NCBI GenBank assembly: GCA_023212725.1
Contig: JALBYF010000022.1
Span: 1-64,000, forward strand
Source: Tranzscheliella williamsii
Lineage: Eukaryota > Basidiomycota > Ustilaginomycetes > Ustilaginales > Ustilaginaceae
Reading direction: 5' to 3'
Length of the DNA stretch: 64,000 nucleotides
Position numbers and translations under genes: made by a program. Shown here in pieces: positions 50,101-58,796 of the stretch. The first letter of the stretch is position 1. Each line of letters starts with the position of its first letter. Under the pieces are notes generated by a model, which made no database searches, had not been told where the DNA came from, and saw only the letters and a program-made list of their open reading frames with translations.

Positions 50101-50981
50101 TCCCAGCAACGAACCCGCCTATACAAGAGCACTACCACGGACGCCAGCACTTCGAGGAGCCTCTTCAGCAAAATCACTCACACCAAGGACAACAAGATCA
50201 ACAGGGACAACAAGGACAGCAGGGGCAGGAATCTTATCGTGAAGTCTATCATCCGCAACAAGGGCTGCCGCAAGGTTCACAGCAACATCTGAAGCCCCAA
50301 CAGGTGCAGCAGCCAGGTTCTTTGTCGTCTTACGACTGGGCCTATGGGTCTGAGCGGTATCAGGATAGCTCGATGGAAGAATCCTTCCAGCACAAAACCC
50401 TGTCGGCGAACCCAGTCGCGCCCGCTCCTTCGCAAGCTTATCACGCCACGCCACAACCTTCCACAGTGAATATGCCGACCAATCTCGAGCATTATTCCGC
50501 TGTAGCCAAGATTAATCCCCAACGCGACTCGATTCCGTCCAGCTTTCGGGAACACAGTATGGATGGCGCTCTACCGACGCAGGTGCGGAACGCGTGGGAG
50601 CAGAGCGACCTGCCGCAGCGCTCTTACGGCAACACCTACCAGACAACTCAGCTCGCACCTCGCGCTCAGTTTAAGCAAGAACCTGAGTACGCTTACTATG
50701 ACCAAGCGACCAGCGACGTCAGCAGCGTTTCTGGGATGCAGTACCAGCAGCACTCGCAGCCGAATGCATATTCGACATCGCTGCTGGCTCCATCACATAG
50801 ATCTGCAATAGATCAAAGGCCTGGCTACGACCAGCATGCAGCTCCAAGCGTACTGCCGACCCCGCTGCAAGGTCAGCCTTCCTACCCAGCCGACGGTACA
50901 TCGGAAGCTACCCAGGGTTCCCCATCGCGCCAGCCTGCTGCCTCCATTTGGCAGGCGTGGGAATGGGGCCCGTCGCAATAA
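47103..50981 (+). CDS. Zn2Cys6 fungal transcription factor
   Basis: 1292 residues, intronless. The binuclear zinc cluster lies at the N-terminus: C26, C29, C36, C59, C62, C69 (SRACLACRKLKARC ... CHRCKTLCIEC), with an extra Cys at 66. The loop between the third and fourth Cys is 22 residues, longer than the usual 5-12. A middle region (about 200-800) of helical segments resembles the fungal-specific regulatory domain (LLTIYLISLPHLESAQAMGPLKSLL, HATVNDNLNILALHGCATFLL, FSTFTWLSLLQFRTSVDVAEERVEWDSLSQFE). The last 400 residues are disordered, with GQQ/Gln-rich runs typical of activation domains. Targets are unknown; neighbours are housekeeping genes and give no hint. Confidence 0.92.
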   Translation: MAETSKPTINTRMPKGAKRPKTSRACLACRKLKARCEPSANRGAPTEDPQSSSHPPVICHRCKTLCIECLYEDANGKVLKGEEVPVSATSSPPSAGEGASRSTKRSRAAGLGYKRDDLYGNDRTVFLSPAISPSPLTRPVYRDIEMSSVQASGPNCLERPVLVASALAKLIGSQADLNSAARQHLLESSGAYGGIPSTAWSQTPQSLCVGKTAARILSRQAPAPPYPDGELALLPRHLVPYERQLRVAFQGLYAPFSPFLTMPLDDSLTLANCHTEAQTFALLTIYLISLPHLESAQAMGPLKSLLRNVVDSLLRRAIHATVNDNLNILALHGCATFLLYPVDGFVEDARPIPTPEQENDGLLEYARELNPRAAIIAAITIAQQLGHADLATQLPHLRQAMDMDSPQSIPSAGDNQEEFAKAVFSTFTWLSLLQFRTSVDVAEERVEWDSLSQFERTTSTVRIEGIVAALLPPPSFLPPREQSRCCWMAQRAELYSIARDHRHMKRTAAFFTKREAEDQALNYKKALDEWRYKFGEQMRSMSTGFRNDPRGLGLHRFYSLFSNAEATSIQVLIGSIYHKEIAADMRQRLAEPFFQDDVPWKAATTIMLGHEQDRLTKALLINFSFSDAILRAMGLISNMSPVMPQLYDFVSYEDAIESEIPSLCVVAPPILQAGLFAVPILAAAELRLSVIEVWGASAAHFNPYLLPMLTNCVKSLRACHVVVQLPGVIKMQYTTANPVAGYLQGPYEILMRKVAAAEERLQISHVESILNNAFVLARKTKEIRTHAEELAPDAPEMIQNIADSLTVEDQISASMQGSLHVQAIQEIEDAEFAVKVFGSDTREGDVKPVRRAGSATDTASPSPDGKLQKQPSSVIRSASAEREQFTKQGASPRSTKPRSSTLRSDISAFSASDGKQSTSPHSTFKSGTVSQPEGIRSKYVGAAQAPDETMLVGHHLVGVDAPSHTAGLPQGIAPAPLVSQQHAYSSEHQNSPYQDQQVRIPATNPPIQEHYHGRQHFEEPLQQNHSHQGQQDQQGQQGQQGQESYREVYHPQQGLPQGSQQHLKPQQVQQPGSLSSYDWAYGSERYQDSSMEESFQHKTLSANPVAPAPSQAYHATPQPSTVNMPTNLEHYSAVAKINPQRDSIPSSFREHSMDGALPTQVRNAWEQSDLPQRSYGNTYQTTQLAPRAQFKQEPEYAYYDQATSDVSSVSGMQYQQHSQPNAYSTSLLAPSHRSAIDQRPGYDQHAAPSVLPTPLQGQPSYPADGTSEATQGSPSRQPAASIWQAWEWGPSQ

Positions 50982-51134
50982 ACAGCCTCTCGATATCTGT
51001 ATAGTATGGCATGCATGTAAAATTACAGGGGCCCAACTCGTCCGCTGCGCGGCTGCCAGCTGGGCAAGAGGCGCAGATATTTCGCACATTCTGACGCCGC
51101 CCGGCAAAGGGTGGTAAAGGTTGGCTGCGTGAGC

Positions 51135-52673
51135 TTAGGTACCGTGGTCTTGGGCTTCCTCTGCGTCCGCGGCCTCGTGGTCGCCCGTCTGAGGCTTGAG
51201 GCCAAAGAAGGCCTGTATGGTCGCATGGAGGGCGGGGAGGACGCCGAACTTGCCCACAGCCTCGTCGAGCTCGGGTTCGGCGTCGGGGAGATGGACGAGG
51301 CCCTCCTTCTGGGAGATGGAGGTCTTGAGGAGGTGTTGGAAGTGAGAATCGAAGGAGTCGAGGAGGAGGGTTGCGGTGGGGGAGGCGAGGTGGGGTGGAA
51401 TGTTGGGGTGGAGGGTGAGGTCGGGTGCGGCGTGGCCGAATCTGTTGAAGCGGATGTGGAAGCGGATGGCGAGGGAGGCGCCGCGGGTGTTGCGGAGGGT
51501 GAGGGTTTCGGCGTGGGTGGGGAGGATGAGGGAGCGGGCGAGGTGGTCGTCGGGGCGGGGCGGGGCGCGCGGGCGGGTGCGCGGATGCCACGGCTGAAAG
51601 TCGACGCCGGTGGCCGCCTCCCAGGCGCGCACATGCCCGCGCACCAGATCCGTATACCGCTCCATCAGGCTCGTGAACGTGTTTCGCCGGAGCGAGACCA
51701 GCGCGATCAAGGTTCGCAGCGTCAGCAGCACCGCCGGCAAGTCGTTCCGCCTAACGAGCTTTCCCAGATGGTTCCGCTCCTCGTTCAGCGCCGCCTCCAG
51801 CCACGACGGCACCTTGACTTGCAGTCGCATAATCTCGGGCGACGCCGCGGTCGGCCCCGCATCCAGCCCGGCTCGCTCGACCACATCGAATCGGATATCC
51901 ACAGGGAAGAGCCGCGCCATGATCGCCTTGATGTGTACGTGTCGCTTCCCCGACCCGCCTGCGCCCCCACGGCCCCGGACCTCGCCGCTTTCCGTCTGGA
52001 CCAGGCTCTCAATCTCCAGATGGGTGAACTGGGCGAGCCCTTCGACTAACGCGGTCGACCTCCTCTGCCGGTCCCGCAGCCAGCTGTTCACCGACTTCGC
52101 ATGCCTCGACCGCGCCAGCGAATCCTCGATCTCGGCGGTACCGCCACCCGTGCGCCGTGCTTGGTCGCCGCGGGACGACAGCATCAAGCGGCGGTCGATG
52201 TCGCTTCCGCTGCCAACACCCTCAATGCCGACTGACTTACTAGGCACCAGCGCGGCGTCGATGGTGAGGTATGTGGCGGAGGCATTGCCGCCGGCGATGA
52301 GCTTAGCGATGCTCGTGGTCGAAGCGGTAAGCAGCGCGGTGAGCGCATCATCGTCCATACTCCGGAGCCGTTCTACCAAGAGCTCCTTCATCGCCCGTGC
52401 GTCACGACCTGCAGAGTCGAGATAGAAGAGCGACTCGGACGACAGCGTAGTAGCACGCTCCTTCTCCCTCTTGCGCTGTGAAGTGAGACGCTGCCGCCTC
52501 TGTCGCTCCGACGTGATTTCGCGTTTCAGTTCGCTCACTTGAACCTCCATGTCTTCCAGGCGCTCGACAAGCGTCGCGCGGTCCGTAGAATTTGATGAGC
52601 GTGCAGATCCCGGCGTTTCGGGTGCGCCCTGTTGCCGCCGTGACGGCGTGGCTGTAGGTGTGGTTTGTGACAT
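51135..52673 (-). CDS. Probable CENP-P/Ctf19-like inner kinetochore protein
   Basis: 512 residues, one exon, start at ATG 52673. A Ser/Thr-rich tail is followed by a coiled coil (about 35-75: LVERLEDMEVQVSELKREITSERQRRQRL). The C-terminal half reads like CENP-P: LAQFTHLEIESLVQ, then HIKAIMARLFPVDIRFDVVE, LQVKVPSWLEAALNEERNHLGKLVRRNDLPAVLLTLRTLIALVSLRRNTFTSLMERYTDLV, LAIRFHIRFNRFGHAAPDLTLHPNIP, and LDSFDSHFQHLLKT. Human CENP-P has the same order: a charged helix with EERKDL, a helix before YRKRTF..L.EKY, a WRI strand, then a C-terminal helix. A coiled coil plus tandem RWD-type fold would make it a COMA-complex subunit that partners CENP-O/Mcm21. The identification is by pattern and needs a profile search. 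Confidence 0.6.
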   Translation of the reverse strand: MSQTTPTATPSRRQQGAPETPGSARSSNSTDRATLVERLEDMEVQVSELKREITSERQRRQRLTSQRKREKERATTLSSESLFYLDSAGRDARAMKELLVERLRSMDDDALTALLTASTTSIAKLIAGGNASATYLTIDAALVPSKSVGIEGVGSGSDIDRRLMLSSRGDQARRTGGGTAEIEDSLARSRHAKSVNSWLRDRQRRSTALVEGLAQFTHLEIESLVQTESGEVRGRGGAGGSGKRHVHIKAIMARLFPVDIRFDVVERAGLDAGPTAASPEIMRLQVKVPSWLEAALNEERNHLGKLVRRNDLPAVLLTLRTLIALVSLRRNTFTSLMERYTDLVRGHVRAWEAATGVDFQPWHPRTRPRAPPRPDDHLARSLILPTHAETLTLRNTRGASLAIRFHIRFNRFGHAAPDLTLHPNIPPHLASPTATLLLDSFDSHFQHLLKTSISQKEGLVHLPDAEPELDEAVGKFGVLPALHATIQAFFGLKPQTGDHEAADAEEAQDHGT

Positions 52674-53067
52674 GGTGCGGTGCTGTCGGATAGTACCTCT
52701 AGTCAATCTTCCCTCCTGCTAGCGTAGTGTAGTGTGCATTTAAGCGCGGTTATGCAATCGCACCGTGGGTAGACTCGGGCAATGCTGAAGGTGCAAAGGA
52801 GGCGGAAGGGCGGAGCCCAAAGCGTTGGGACAATAAGACGGCAGCGAAGACGGATGATGGTGTCGATTCAACCCTCGGTGAAACAAGTATGATGTTAGTA
52901 CTTGGGTATGCGCGTCGCGTCGCTCTTTGTGGATGGGCAAGTCAACATAATCAGAAATCTAACAACAAATTTCTCACCCCTTTGGTCACGCACAAAGTCC
53001 CGGATGTTGCAAGCAGAGATGTCGAGGCGATGACTGGAATGCATTCGATAATGATGGTGGAATTCAA
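52674..53067. promoter_or_regulatory. Intergenic region between the CENP-P-like and Rrp36 genes
   Basis: 394 bases, both genes on the minus strand. It holds the promoter of the CENP-P-like gene and the 3' UTR of Rrp36. No further feature. Confidence 0.55.
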
Positions 53068-54444
53068 TCAGGAGCGGGAGCGTTTGCCTCCGCCATCCAC
53101 AGCGCCTCGGACATCGCGCTTGCGCTTGGGTACAGCGCCATCAGAAGCGCCAAAGCTGATGCCAGCCGGCATGTCTTTCTTTTCCTTTTGTGCATTTTTG
53201 CGTCGGCGGCGCTCCAACGCCTTCTTGAGCTGTTGCTTTTCGGCGCCCGAGGCCGACTTGCCATCTGCATTGCCACCAGACAATCGATCGTACTTGTCCT
53301 TAAGCAGCATCTGCCGCACCTCAGCCTTCTTGGGATAGAACGGAAGGAGGCCTTTCTCTACCCTCTCCTTTTTCTGCGACTTGATCTTGCCCTTCACTTG
53401 CGACTCCCGCTGCCGTCTTTCGCGCTCGCCCGCAAGGCCTTCTGCTCTGCGCAGGGCTGCTTCAACCTTGGCGCGCTCGTCACGCAGCGCAAGTGCTTGG
53501 TCTGACTTTGCCTTCGGTCCCGCCTGACTCGCTTCCTGCTTCTTGAGCTTCCCGAAAGTAGCTTTAAGCGTCGAAAGCTCGTCTTTGAATATCTCTGGCA
53601 AGAAGGAATACGACTTGGCGAAGAGGTCTTTGTTGACGCTGCCAGACAAGGACTCGAACCGAGGATCACGGATATGACTGGACTGCGTCTCGATGACATT
53701 GCGTCGACGTGACACTGGCCGTTTGCTCGATATCTCTGTTGGCGCGTTCTTGTGTGATCTCTTTGCGAGCTCTTGCTTTGCTCGCCGCTCTTCGCGGGCT
53801 TTGCGGCCTTCTGAAGCCTGCTTCGGGTCCTCAGCTGTTGAACCGGTCTGGACACCTCCACTGAGCTGGCGAAGTCGTTCACGCACTTCCTGCCGTTTGC
53901 GTTCTAAAGTATCTTCATCGTTTGGCTTGCTCCGGTCCGCTCGTTGCTTGCCAGCCTTGACCGAAGCAAGACGCATCCTGTCTTCCTGGAACTCGTCCGG
54001 CTCGAGATCGGATATGTCTGGTTCCGACCCGCTTGCATCGTCACTACTACCCTCCATCTGCGCCCTCGCTTTCATTAATGCGGAAAAAGGAATGTTTTTC
54101 AACTGCTCTTGAAGCTCTTCATGCTCGGATTCGGAAACGGACGTCCCAGCCTCGCTATCGCTGCCATCGCCTTCGTCAGGAAGGTCGTCTTCCGAATCGT
54201 CGGTGATAGCTTCGAGATCCGATGCATCCAAGAACTGTGCGTACCTCGGCGCTGTTTCCTCTTGCTCAGCTTTGTCACTCCCGCTTACGCTGCCTTCTTG
54301 CTCGTTATTGTCCTCATCGTGGACTTCGTCATCGCCGGATGCAAGGTTCGGCGCGCCTGTGTCGGAGTCGTCCGAGTCCTGTTCAAAGACAGCCACCTTT
54401 GGCGACTTGTCGTGCTTTGCTTGTCGGCTAGCTCCGACCGCCAT
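53068..54444 (-). CDS. RRP36: rRNA biogenesis protein Rrp36
   Basis: Nucleolar component of the SSU processome / 90S pre-ribosome, required for early 18S pre-rRNA cleavages. 458 residues, one exon. The N-terminal 200 residues are acidic and Ser-rich (SDDSDTG, DDSEDDLPDEGDGSDSEAG). The Rrp36 domain follows: SSKRPVSRRRNVIE, RDPRFESLSGSVNKDLFAKSYSFLPEIFKDEL, then a long basic helix (RDERAKVEAALRRAEGLAGERERRQRESQVKGKIKSQKKERVEKGLLPFYPKKAEVRQMLLKDKYDRL) and a lysine/arginine-rich end (KRKRD, KRSRS), all as in yeast Rrp36. It is transcribed divergently from Utp7, another SSU-processome gene, across 366 bases. Confidence 0.95.
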   Translation of the reverse strand: MAVGASRQAKHDKSPKVAVFEQDSDDSDTGAPNLASGDDEVHDEDNNEQEGSVSGSDKAEQEETAPRYAQFLDASDLEAITDDSEDDLPDEGDGSDSEAGTSVSESEHEELQEQLKNIPFSALMKARAQMEGSSDDASGSEPDISDLEPDEFQEDRMRLASVKAGKQRADRSKPNDEDTLERKRQEVRERLRQLSGGVQTGSTAEDPKQASEGRKAREERRAKQELAKRSHKNAPTEISSKRPVSRRRNVIETQSSHIRDPRFESLSGSVNKDLFAKSYSFLPEIFKDELSTLKATFGKLKKQEASQAGPKAKSDQALALRDERAKVEAALRRAEGLAGERERRQRESQVKGKIKSQKKERVEKGLLPFYPKKAEVRQMLLKDKYDRLSGGNADGKSASGAEKQQLKKALERRRRKNAQKEKKDMPAGISFGASDGAVPKRKRDVRGAVDGGGKRSRS

Positions 54445-54810
54445 CGTGGGAATCCGATCTGCAGCGAAAAGTGATGTTGTAGAGTGAAAGGTGGCTAAAG
54501 TTCAAGACCCTTTGAGAGTGGAGTGGAGCTCTTAGCTGGGTGCAAAAGATGATCATCTGTATCTAAAATGTAAGCACACGGAAATCTTGATTACACTTTA
54601 CCGTTGTTGGGTAGGAACGGCATGCAGCGGTTTGAATAGATAATTTTGTGTGCGGAGAGAATTTTCGACTTCTCACACTCACATTCTACTTGCTGAGCTT
54701 CTTCTGGCTCATTGCACTCTGCTCCTACGCTTCAAGCTCGCCTCCTTCCGACAACCACACACTACGCCGTCGAATAGAGGTAGCTCATCTATCTGTAGTG
54801 CCTTAGCATT
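54445..54810. promoter_or_regulatory. Shared bidirectional promoter of Rrp36 and Utp7
   Basis: 366 bases between the start codons of two SSU-processome genes. AT-rich blocks lie at about 54560-54670 (ATAATTTTGTG, GAATTTTCG). No perfect RRPE or PAC element, known from yeast ribosome-biogenesis promoters, was found by eye. Confidence 0.6.
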
Positions 54811-56760
54811 ATGGATCCAGGACCATCAGACCCGTCACGGGCCGCAAAGGCTGGCACTTCGGTTGCCAAGAAGAATAAGGGCCAGGGCAAGGGCAAGGGA
54901 CCACGCCAGAAACAATCGATGCATAGCGAGGAAGCGCTCAACAAGCAGGCACAGTCCATTGCAGCCTCAACAGATCTGCCGCGGTCAATAGATCAATCCC
55001 TTCCGGCTTCCGTCCGAGAGGCTAAGACGCCCAAGTCACTGGCAGGGATCAGGGACAAGAAGCTCAAGAGCAAATTGACCCATCAGCATGTTTCGCAGAA
55101 AAGGGCGGCTGAGTCGGCCCGCTTAGCGAACGAGTATCTCAACGCAGCGGCTCCAGGAGAGGACGCCGGCCTTATCGAGACGGAAGGCGATCTGGAAAGG
55201 ACGTTCAAGGTGACCCAGGCGCAGATCAGGGACAATGTAGGCGTCGACACTGCCACCAAGGGCTTTGAGCTTAAGCTCGACGGTGGCAAACAAGGTGTAG
55301 GGTTGGGGCCCTATCGGTGCGACTACACCCGCAATGGGCGCCATCTGCTGATCGGAGGCAGGAAAGGGCACATTGCTGCCTTCGACTGGCAGACTGGTAA
55401 GCTCAGTTGTGAGATTCAGGTACGCGAGACGGTCAGAGATGTCAAGTGGCTTCACAACAACAGCTTCTTTGCTGCGGCGCAGAAGAAGTACGTCTACATC
55501 TACGACAACGCCGGCATCGAAATTCACAAGTTGAAGCAGCATACCGAGGTCAACCGGCTCGAGTTCCTGCCGTATCACTTCCTGCTAGCCTCTGTAGGAG
55601 CTACGGGATTTCTCAAATACCAGGACACATCGACGGGTACTCTAATCAGCCAGCACAAGACCAGTCTCGGCAACTGCAACACCATGGCTCAGAATCCACT
55701 CACCGCGGTGCTTCAGCTGGGCCATTCCAACGGGACAGTGACAATGTGGACGCCCAACCTGTCGACACCGGCGGTAAAGCTGCTGGCGCACCGTGGCCCG
55801 GTCACGGGCATCTCGATCGATGCAAGAAACGGAGGGAGAGACATGGCTACGTGTGGTCTGGATGGTACCATCAAGGTTTGGGATACCCGGATGTTGGGGA
55901 AAGGTCCCAGGCGAGAGTGGCAGTCGCGGCGACCGGCGTCTGACCTGCAATACTCGCAGCGCGGGTTGCTTGGCGTGGCGTGGGGTCCGCATATCTCGGT
56001 CTACGACACGCACAAACCGCTTGGAAACGCCCCTCCTGGCCCATATATCACGCAGGGGTTCCCCCGTGCCGAGCCGCTGCAGGTCAAGTTCTGCCCGTTC
56101 GAGGATGTCCTGGGCGTCGGCCACGGCGGCGGCTTTACCAGTCTGCTGGTGCCCGGAGCCGGTGAGCCGAATTTCGACTCGAGCGAGCTGGACCCGTACG
56201 AGACCAAGAACGCACGGAGGGAGCGCGAGGTGCACCAGCTGCTGGACAAGATTTCGCCGGAGCTGATTTCGCTCGACTCGTCGATCTTGGGGTCGCTGCA
56301 CGTCGCCGAAACGAATGTCTCGGCGGCGGAGCAGGAGCGGGTTCTGGCGGAGTTGGCCCGGCGGAATCCGGATGCGGTTGCACGGAGCGCCGACGGGCGC
56401 GCTTATGCGCAGCTGTCGCGTCTCGAGCGGATGGAGCTCGACGCGCCGGGAGCCGCGCACAACGCCGACGTGGACCTGCTCGACGAGCCCGCCACGGGCT
56501 CGCTGGCCGCGACCATCGCCGCGGTCCCCGCCGGTGCACCCAAGGAGAAGAACCGGATGCGCGGCAAGAACAAGGCAATGAGCAGGTACCTGCGCAAGAA
56601 GCGCGCCAACGTCATCGACCCCAACCGCATCGCCGTAAAGGCCAAAATGGAGAAGCGCAGGCAGGCCGATATCGACGACCGCAAGCGCAAGGCCGCCGCC
56701 GGCCTCTCCGCCGACAGCGCCGAGTTCTCTGCGCTCGACGTCTTCTCCAAGCGCTTCTGA
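54811..56760 (+). CDS. UTP7: U3 snoRNP protein Utp7 (WDR46/BING4)
   Basis: SSU-processome WD40 protein for 18S rRNA maturation. 649 residues, one exon. A basic N-terminus (KKNKGQGKGKG) is followed by LKSKLTHQHVSQKRAAESARLANEYL and the linker ...LERTFKVTQAQI. The propeller contains GPYRCDYTRNGRHLLIGGRKGHIAAFDWQTGKL, VRDVKWLHNNSFFAAAQKKYVYIYDNAGIEIHKLKQH, LPYHFLLASVGATGFLKYQDTSTG, NPLTAVLQLGHSNGTVTMWTPN and DMATCGLDGTIKVWDTR. The BING4 C-terminal domain shows QVKFCPFEDVLGVGHGGGFTSLLVPGAGEPNFDS and ENPY-like DPYETKNARREREVHQLLDKISPELI. The end is basic (GKNKAMSRYLRKKRANVIDPNRIAVKAKMEKRR). It is divergent to Rrp36. Confidence 0.96.
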   Translation: MDPGPSDPSRAAKAGTSVAKKNKGQGKGKGPRQKQSMHSEEALNKQAQSIAASTDLPRSIDQSLPASVREAKTPKSLAGIRDKKLKSKLTHQHVSQKRAAESARLANEYLNAAAPGEDAGLIETEGDLERTFKVTQAQIRDNVGVDTATKGFELKLDGGKQGVGLGPYRCDYTRNGRHLLIGGRKGHIAAFDWQTGKLSCEIQVRETVRDVKWLHNNSFFAAAQKKYVYIYDNAGIEIHKLKQHTEVNRLEFLPYHFLLASVGATGFLKYQDTSTGTLISQHKTSLGNCNTMAQNPLTAVLQLGHSNGTVTMWTPNLSTPAVKLLAHRGPVTGISIDARNGGRDMATCGLDGTIKVWDTRMLGKGPRREWQSRRPASDLQYSQRGLLGVAWGPHISVYDTHKPLGNAPPGPYITQGFPRAEPLQVKFCPFEDVLGVGHGGGFTSLLVPGAGEPNFDSSELDPYETKNARREREVHQLLDKISPELISLDSSILGSLHVAETNVSAAEQERVLAELARRNPDAVARSADGRAYAQLSRLERMELDAPGAAHNADVDLLDEPATGSLAATIAAVPAGAPKEKNRMRGKNKAMSRYLRKKRANVIDPNRIAVKAKMEKRRQADIDDRKRKAAAGLSADSAEFSALDVFSKRF

Positions 56761-56912
56761 TTTCTTTGTATCTCATCGCCGCCGCGCACGCTATCTCAAT
56801 CATTCACAAGGGTCACATTTACGCTGGTGGGGGACGCTGCGCTGGGATCCGGTCTGGTGAGCAGTGGCCCGTGAAATGGGGTAGGCTACAGGCACGGCGA
56901 GGAGGGGGCGGA

Positions 56913-58217
56913 CTACTCGAGCGTCCACTCGCCGCCGGTGTGAATGATCGAGACGGGGCGGCGGGCGTCGAGGCTGCGGCGGCCGGCCTCGAGGATGGCG
57001 GTGGTGAGGACGGTGTCCTTGATGGTGGGGAGGACTCTGTCGTAGTCGGCGACGGAGCGCTCGGCGCGGTTGATCTTTGTGCAGGCGGCGACAAAGTTCT
57101 CGAGCGAGATGTAGCCGTAGCCGTGCTGGCCGGCGAAGTAGCCCTCGCCGTCGGGGGTGTAGCGCATGTAGAAGGGGTTGTAGTCGACGCTGGTGCCGCC
57201 GGAGGCGTGCTGGGCGGGGTCCTCCTTGACGAACTGGTAGCCGCGGCGCGCCTGGTTGACGCGCGTCTCGCCCTGCGAGCCGACATAGTGGAAGAACTGC
57301 TCCGAGTGGACACCGGCGCCCTGGGGCGCGCTCCAGGATGCGGTGAAGACGGCGGTGGCGCGCTTGCCCTCGACGGGAGCCGCACGCTCGTCGAGGATGG
57401 CAAAGTCGACGACGAGCGTGATGGTGTCCTCAGTGCCGGCGACACAGCCCTTGGCGGTCGCAATGCCCTGCGACGCGCTGGCGACGACGCGAGTGGGAAC
57501 GGCACGACCCTGAACCATCCAGAGACAGACGTCAATGTGGTGGCTGTTGAGGTAATACGAGATGTCCGAGTCGCGGCCGGCCCAGGCCTTGAAGGTCTCG
57601 AGCTGGTTCTTGGGCTGCGACATGTACGAGTAAAAGTAGTTGAGGTCGCCGAGCTCGAGGCGCGCACGCTCGCGCGCATCCGCGTACGCCGGATCAAAGC
57701 GCTTATGGTGCTCGACCATGCACAGCACACCCGCCTCGTGCGCCGCTTTGACAAGCGCCTGGTGGTCGGCCAGCGTCTGTGTCGCCGGCTTTGTCACTAG
57801 AACATGAATCTTGCGCTGGATCGCATACAGCGCGATATCGTAGTGCGTCGAGTCCGGCGTGAAGATCGTAATCGCATCCCCCGGCGCCAGCGTGTCGATC
57901 GCCGCCTTGTATGCGTCCGCATCGCGCACCCCCGCCTTTGGGTAGCCGGTGAACTCAGTGCTCATGTCGCGGTACTTGGCCTCAATATTCTTCTGAAAGT
58001 GTTGGCGGATGCCCTCAAACTTGTCGCCGTTGGTCCCTACCATCTTGATCTCCTGGTTGATCAGACCGCGCCGTCGCAGATCGAACATGACCAGGCCCAC
58101 GACGCCTAGCTTCTTGTCCGAGGGCGATTCCGAGTTACCCACGAAGCCCGTCGTGTATTCACCCGTGCCGACGGCCAGGACGGTAGGCAGCCCTGTGGAT
58201 CGTGTTGGAGACGCCAT
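56913..58217 (-). CDS. Gfo/Idh/MocA-family NAD(P)-dependent oxidoreductase
   Basis: 434 residues from ATG 58217; the frame above opens only with TTG. The N-terminal Rossmann fold starts TVLAVGTGEYTTGFVG, then VGLVMFDLRRRG and DAITIFTPDSTHYDIALYAIQRKIHVLVTKPATQ, where K of TKP corresponds to the catalytic Lys of the family's EKP motif. A substrate-binding half follows with HHKRFDPAYADAR, DISYYLNSHHIDVCLWMVQGRAVPTRVVASASQG (H-x3-D like dyad), SEQFFHYVGSQGETRV and YNPFYMRYTPDGEGYFAGQHGYGYISLENFV. Such enzymes oxidise or reduce sugars and cyclitols. Substrate and cofactor preference cannot be set. A TATATA lies 126 bases upstream. Confidence 0.9.
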   Translation of the reverse strand: MASPTRSTGLPTVLAVGTGEYTTGFVGNSESPSDKKLGVVGLVMFDLRRRGLINQEIKMVGTNGDKFEGIRQHFQKNIEAKYRDMSTEFTGYPKAGVRDADAYKAAIDTLAPGDAITIFTPDSTHYDIALYAIQRKIHVLVTKPATQTLADHQALVKAAHEAGVLCMVEHHKRFDPAYADARERARLELGDLNYFYSYMSQPKNQLETFKAWAGRDSDISYYLNSHHIDVCLWMVQGRAVPTRVVASASQGIATAKGCVAGTEDTITLVVDFAILDERAAPVEGKRATAVFTASWSAPQGAGVHSEQFFHYVGSQGETRVNQARRGYQFVKEDPAQHASGGTSVDYNPFYMRYTPDGEGYFAGQHGYGYISLENFVAACTKINRAERSVADYDRVLPTIKDTVLTTAILEAGRRSLDARRPVSIIHTGGEWTLE

Positions 58218-58796
58218 TGCAACGATGGTGGGGTTCGTGGCTCGGCAGATAGATCCGATGCTTCTCAATGATGCAAAGACAGCAGAACACGGCAAGTATA
58301 CAGAGAGGGAGGCACAGCCCGGGGTGCGCCGTGCTGGCTGGTTATATAGCAGGGTTGCTTGGGGGAGTCAGAAGAGCAGGCCAGGTCAGGGCCCCGGACC
58401 GTGGGGCCGTTCTTCCACATTTGCCCCCTTCCCCCACGCGCACGGTTTGATGAACGTAACAGCCTTCAACACGTCAATTTAACACGTCTGTTATGATCGG
58501 TGATCTTTCTGATCTCACGTTCCACCCATCGATCTTCATGAACCGATACAACGATGAGGTTCTTACTAGGGGGCCTGTCTTAAAGCGTTACATGGCGAAC
58601 ACGCATACGGCGGTCACAACACGTTTAGATTGACCGAGCGCTAAAAGTAACGGCAGGGAAAGGAAGAAAGATGACATGTTGGATGTCGTGAAGGCAGGAG
58701 TCAGAAAAATTCAGCAAACCATGGTTGCGCATGGAGTGGTAGAAAGGAAGGCCGGTAATCGGCGTTGACATCGTACGGCGCGGCGCTGGGCGGGTC
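58218..58796. promoter_or_regulatory. Intergenic region upstream of the Gfo/Idh/MocA gene
   Basis: 579 bases between the oxidoreductase start and the ENA ATPase stop, both minus strand. It contains a TATA candidate at 58343, a GC/C-rich stretch at about 58380-58440 and AT-richer DNA beyond. Confidence 0.55.
58343..58348 (-). promoter_or_regulatory. TATA box candidate for the oxidoreductase gene
   Basis: TATATA, self-complementary, 126-131 bases upstream of ATG 58217. Position is plausible for a regulated fungal promoter. Confidence 0.4.

Noticed and set aside
56766..57800. 344-residue plus-strand frame opposite the oxidoreductase
   Set aside because: Antisense shadow; the minus strand carries the Rossmann and substrate-binding motifs of the Gfo/Idh/MocA family.
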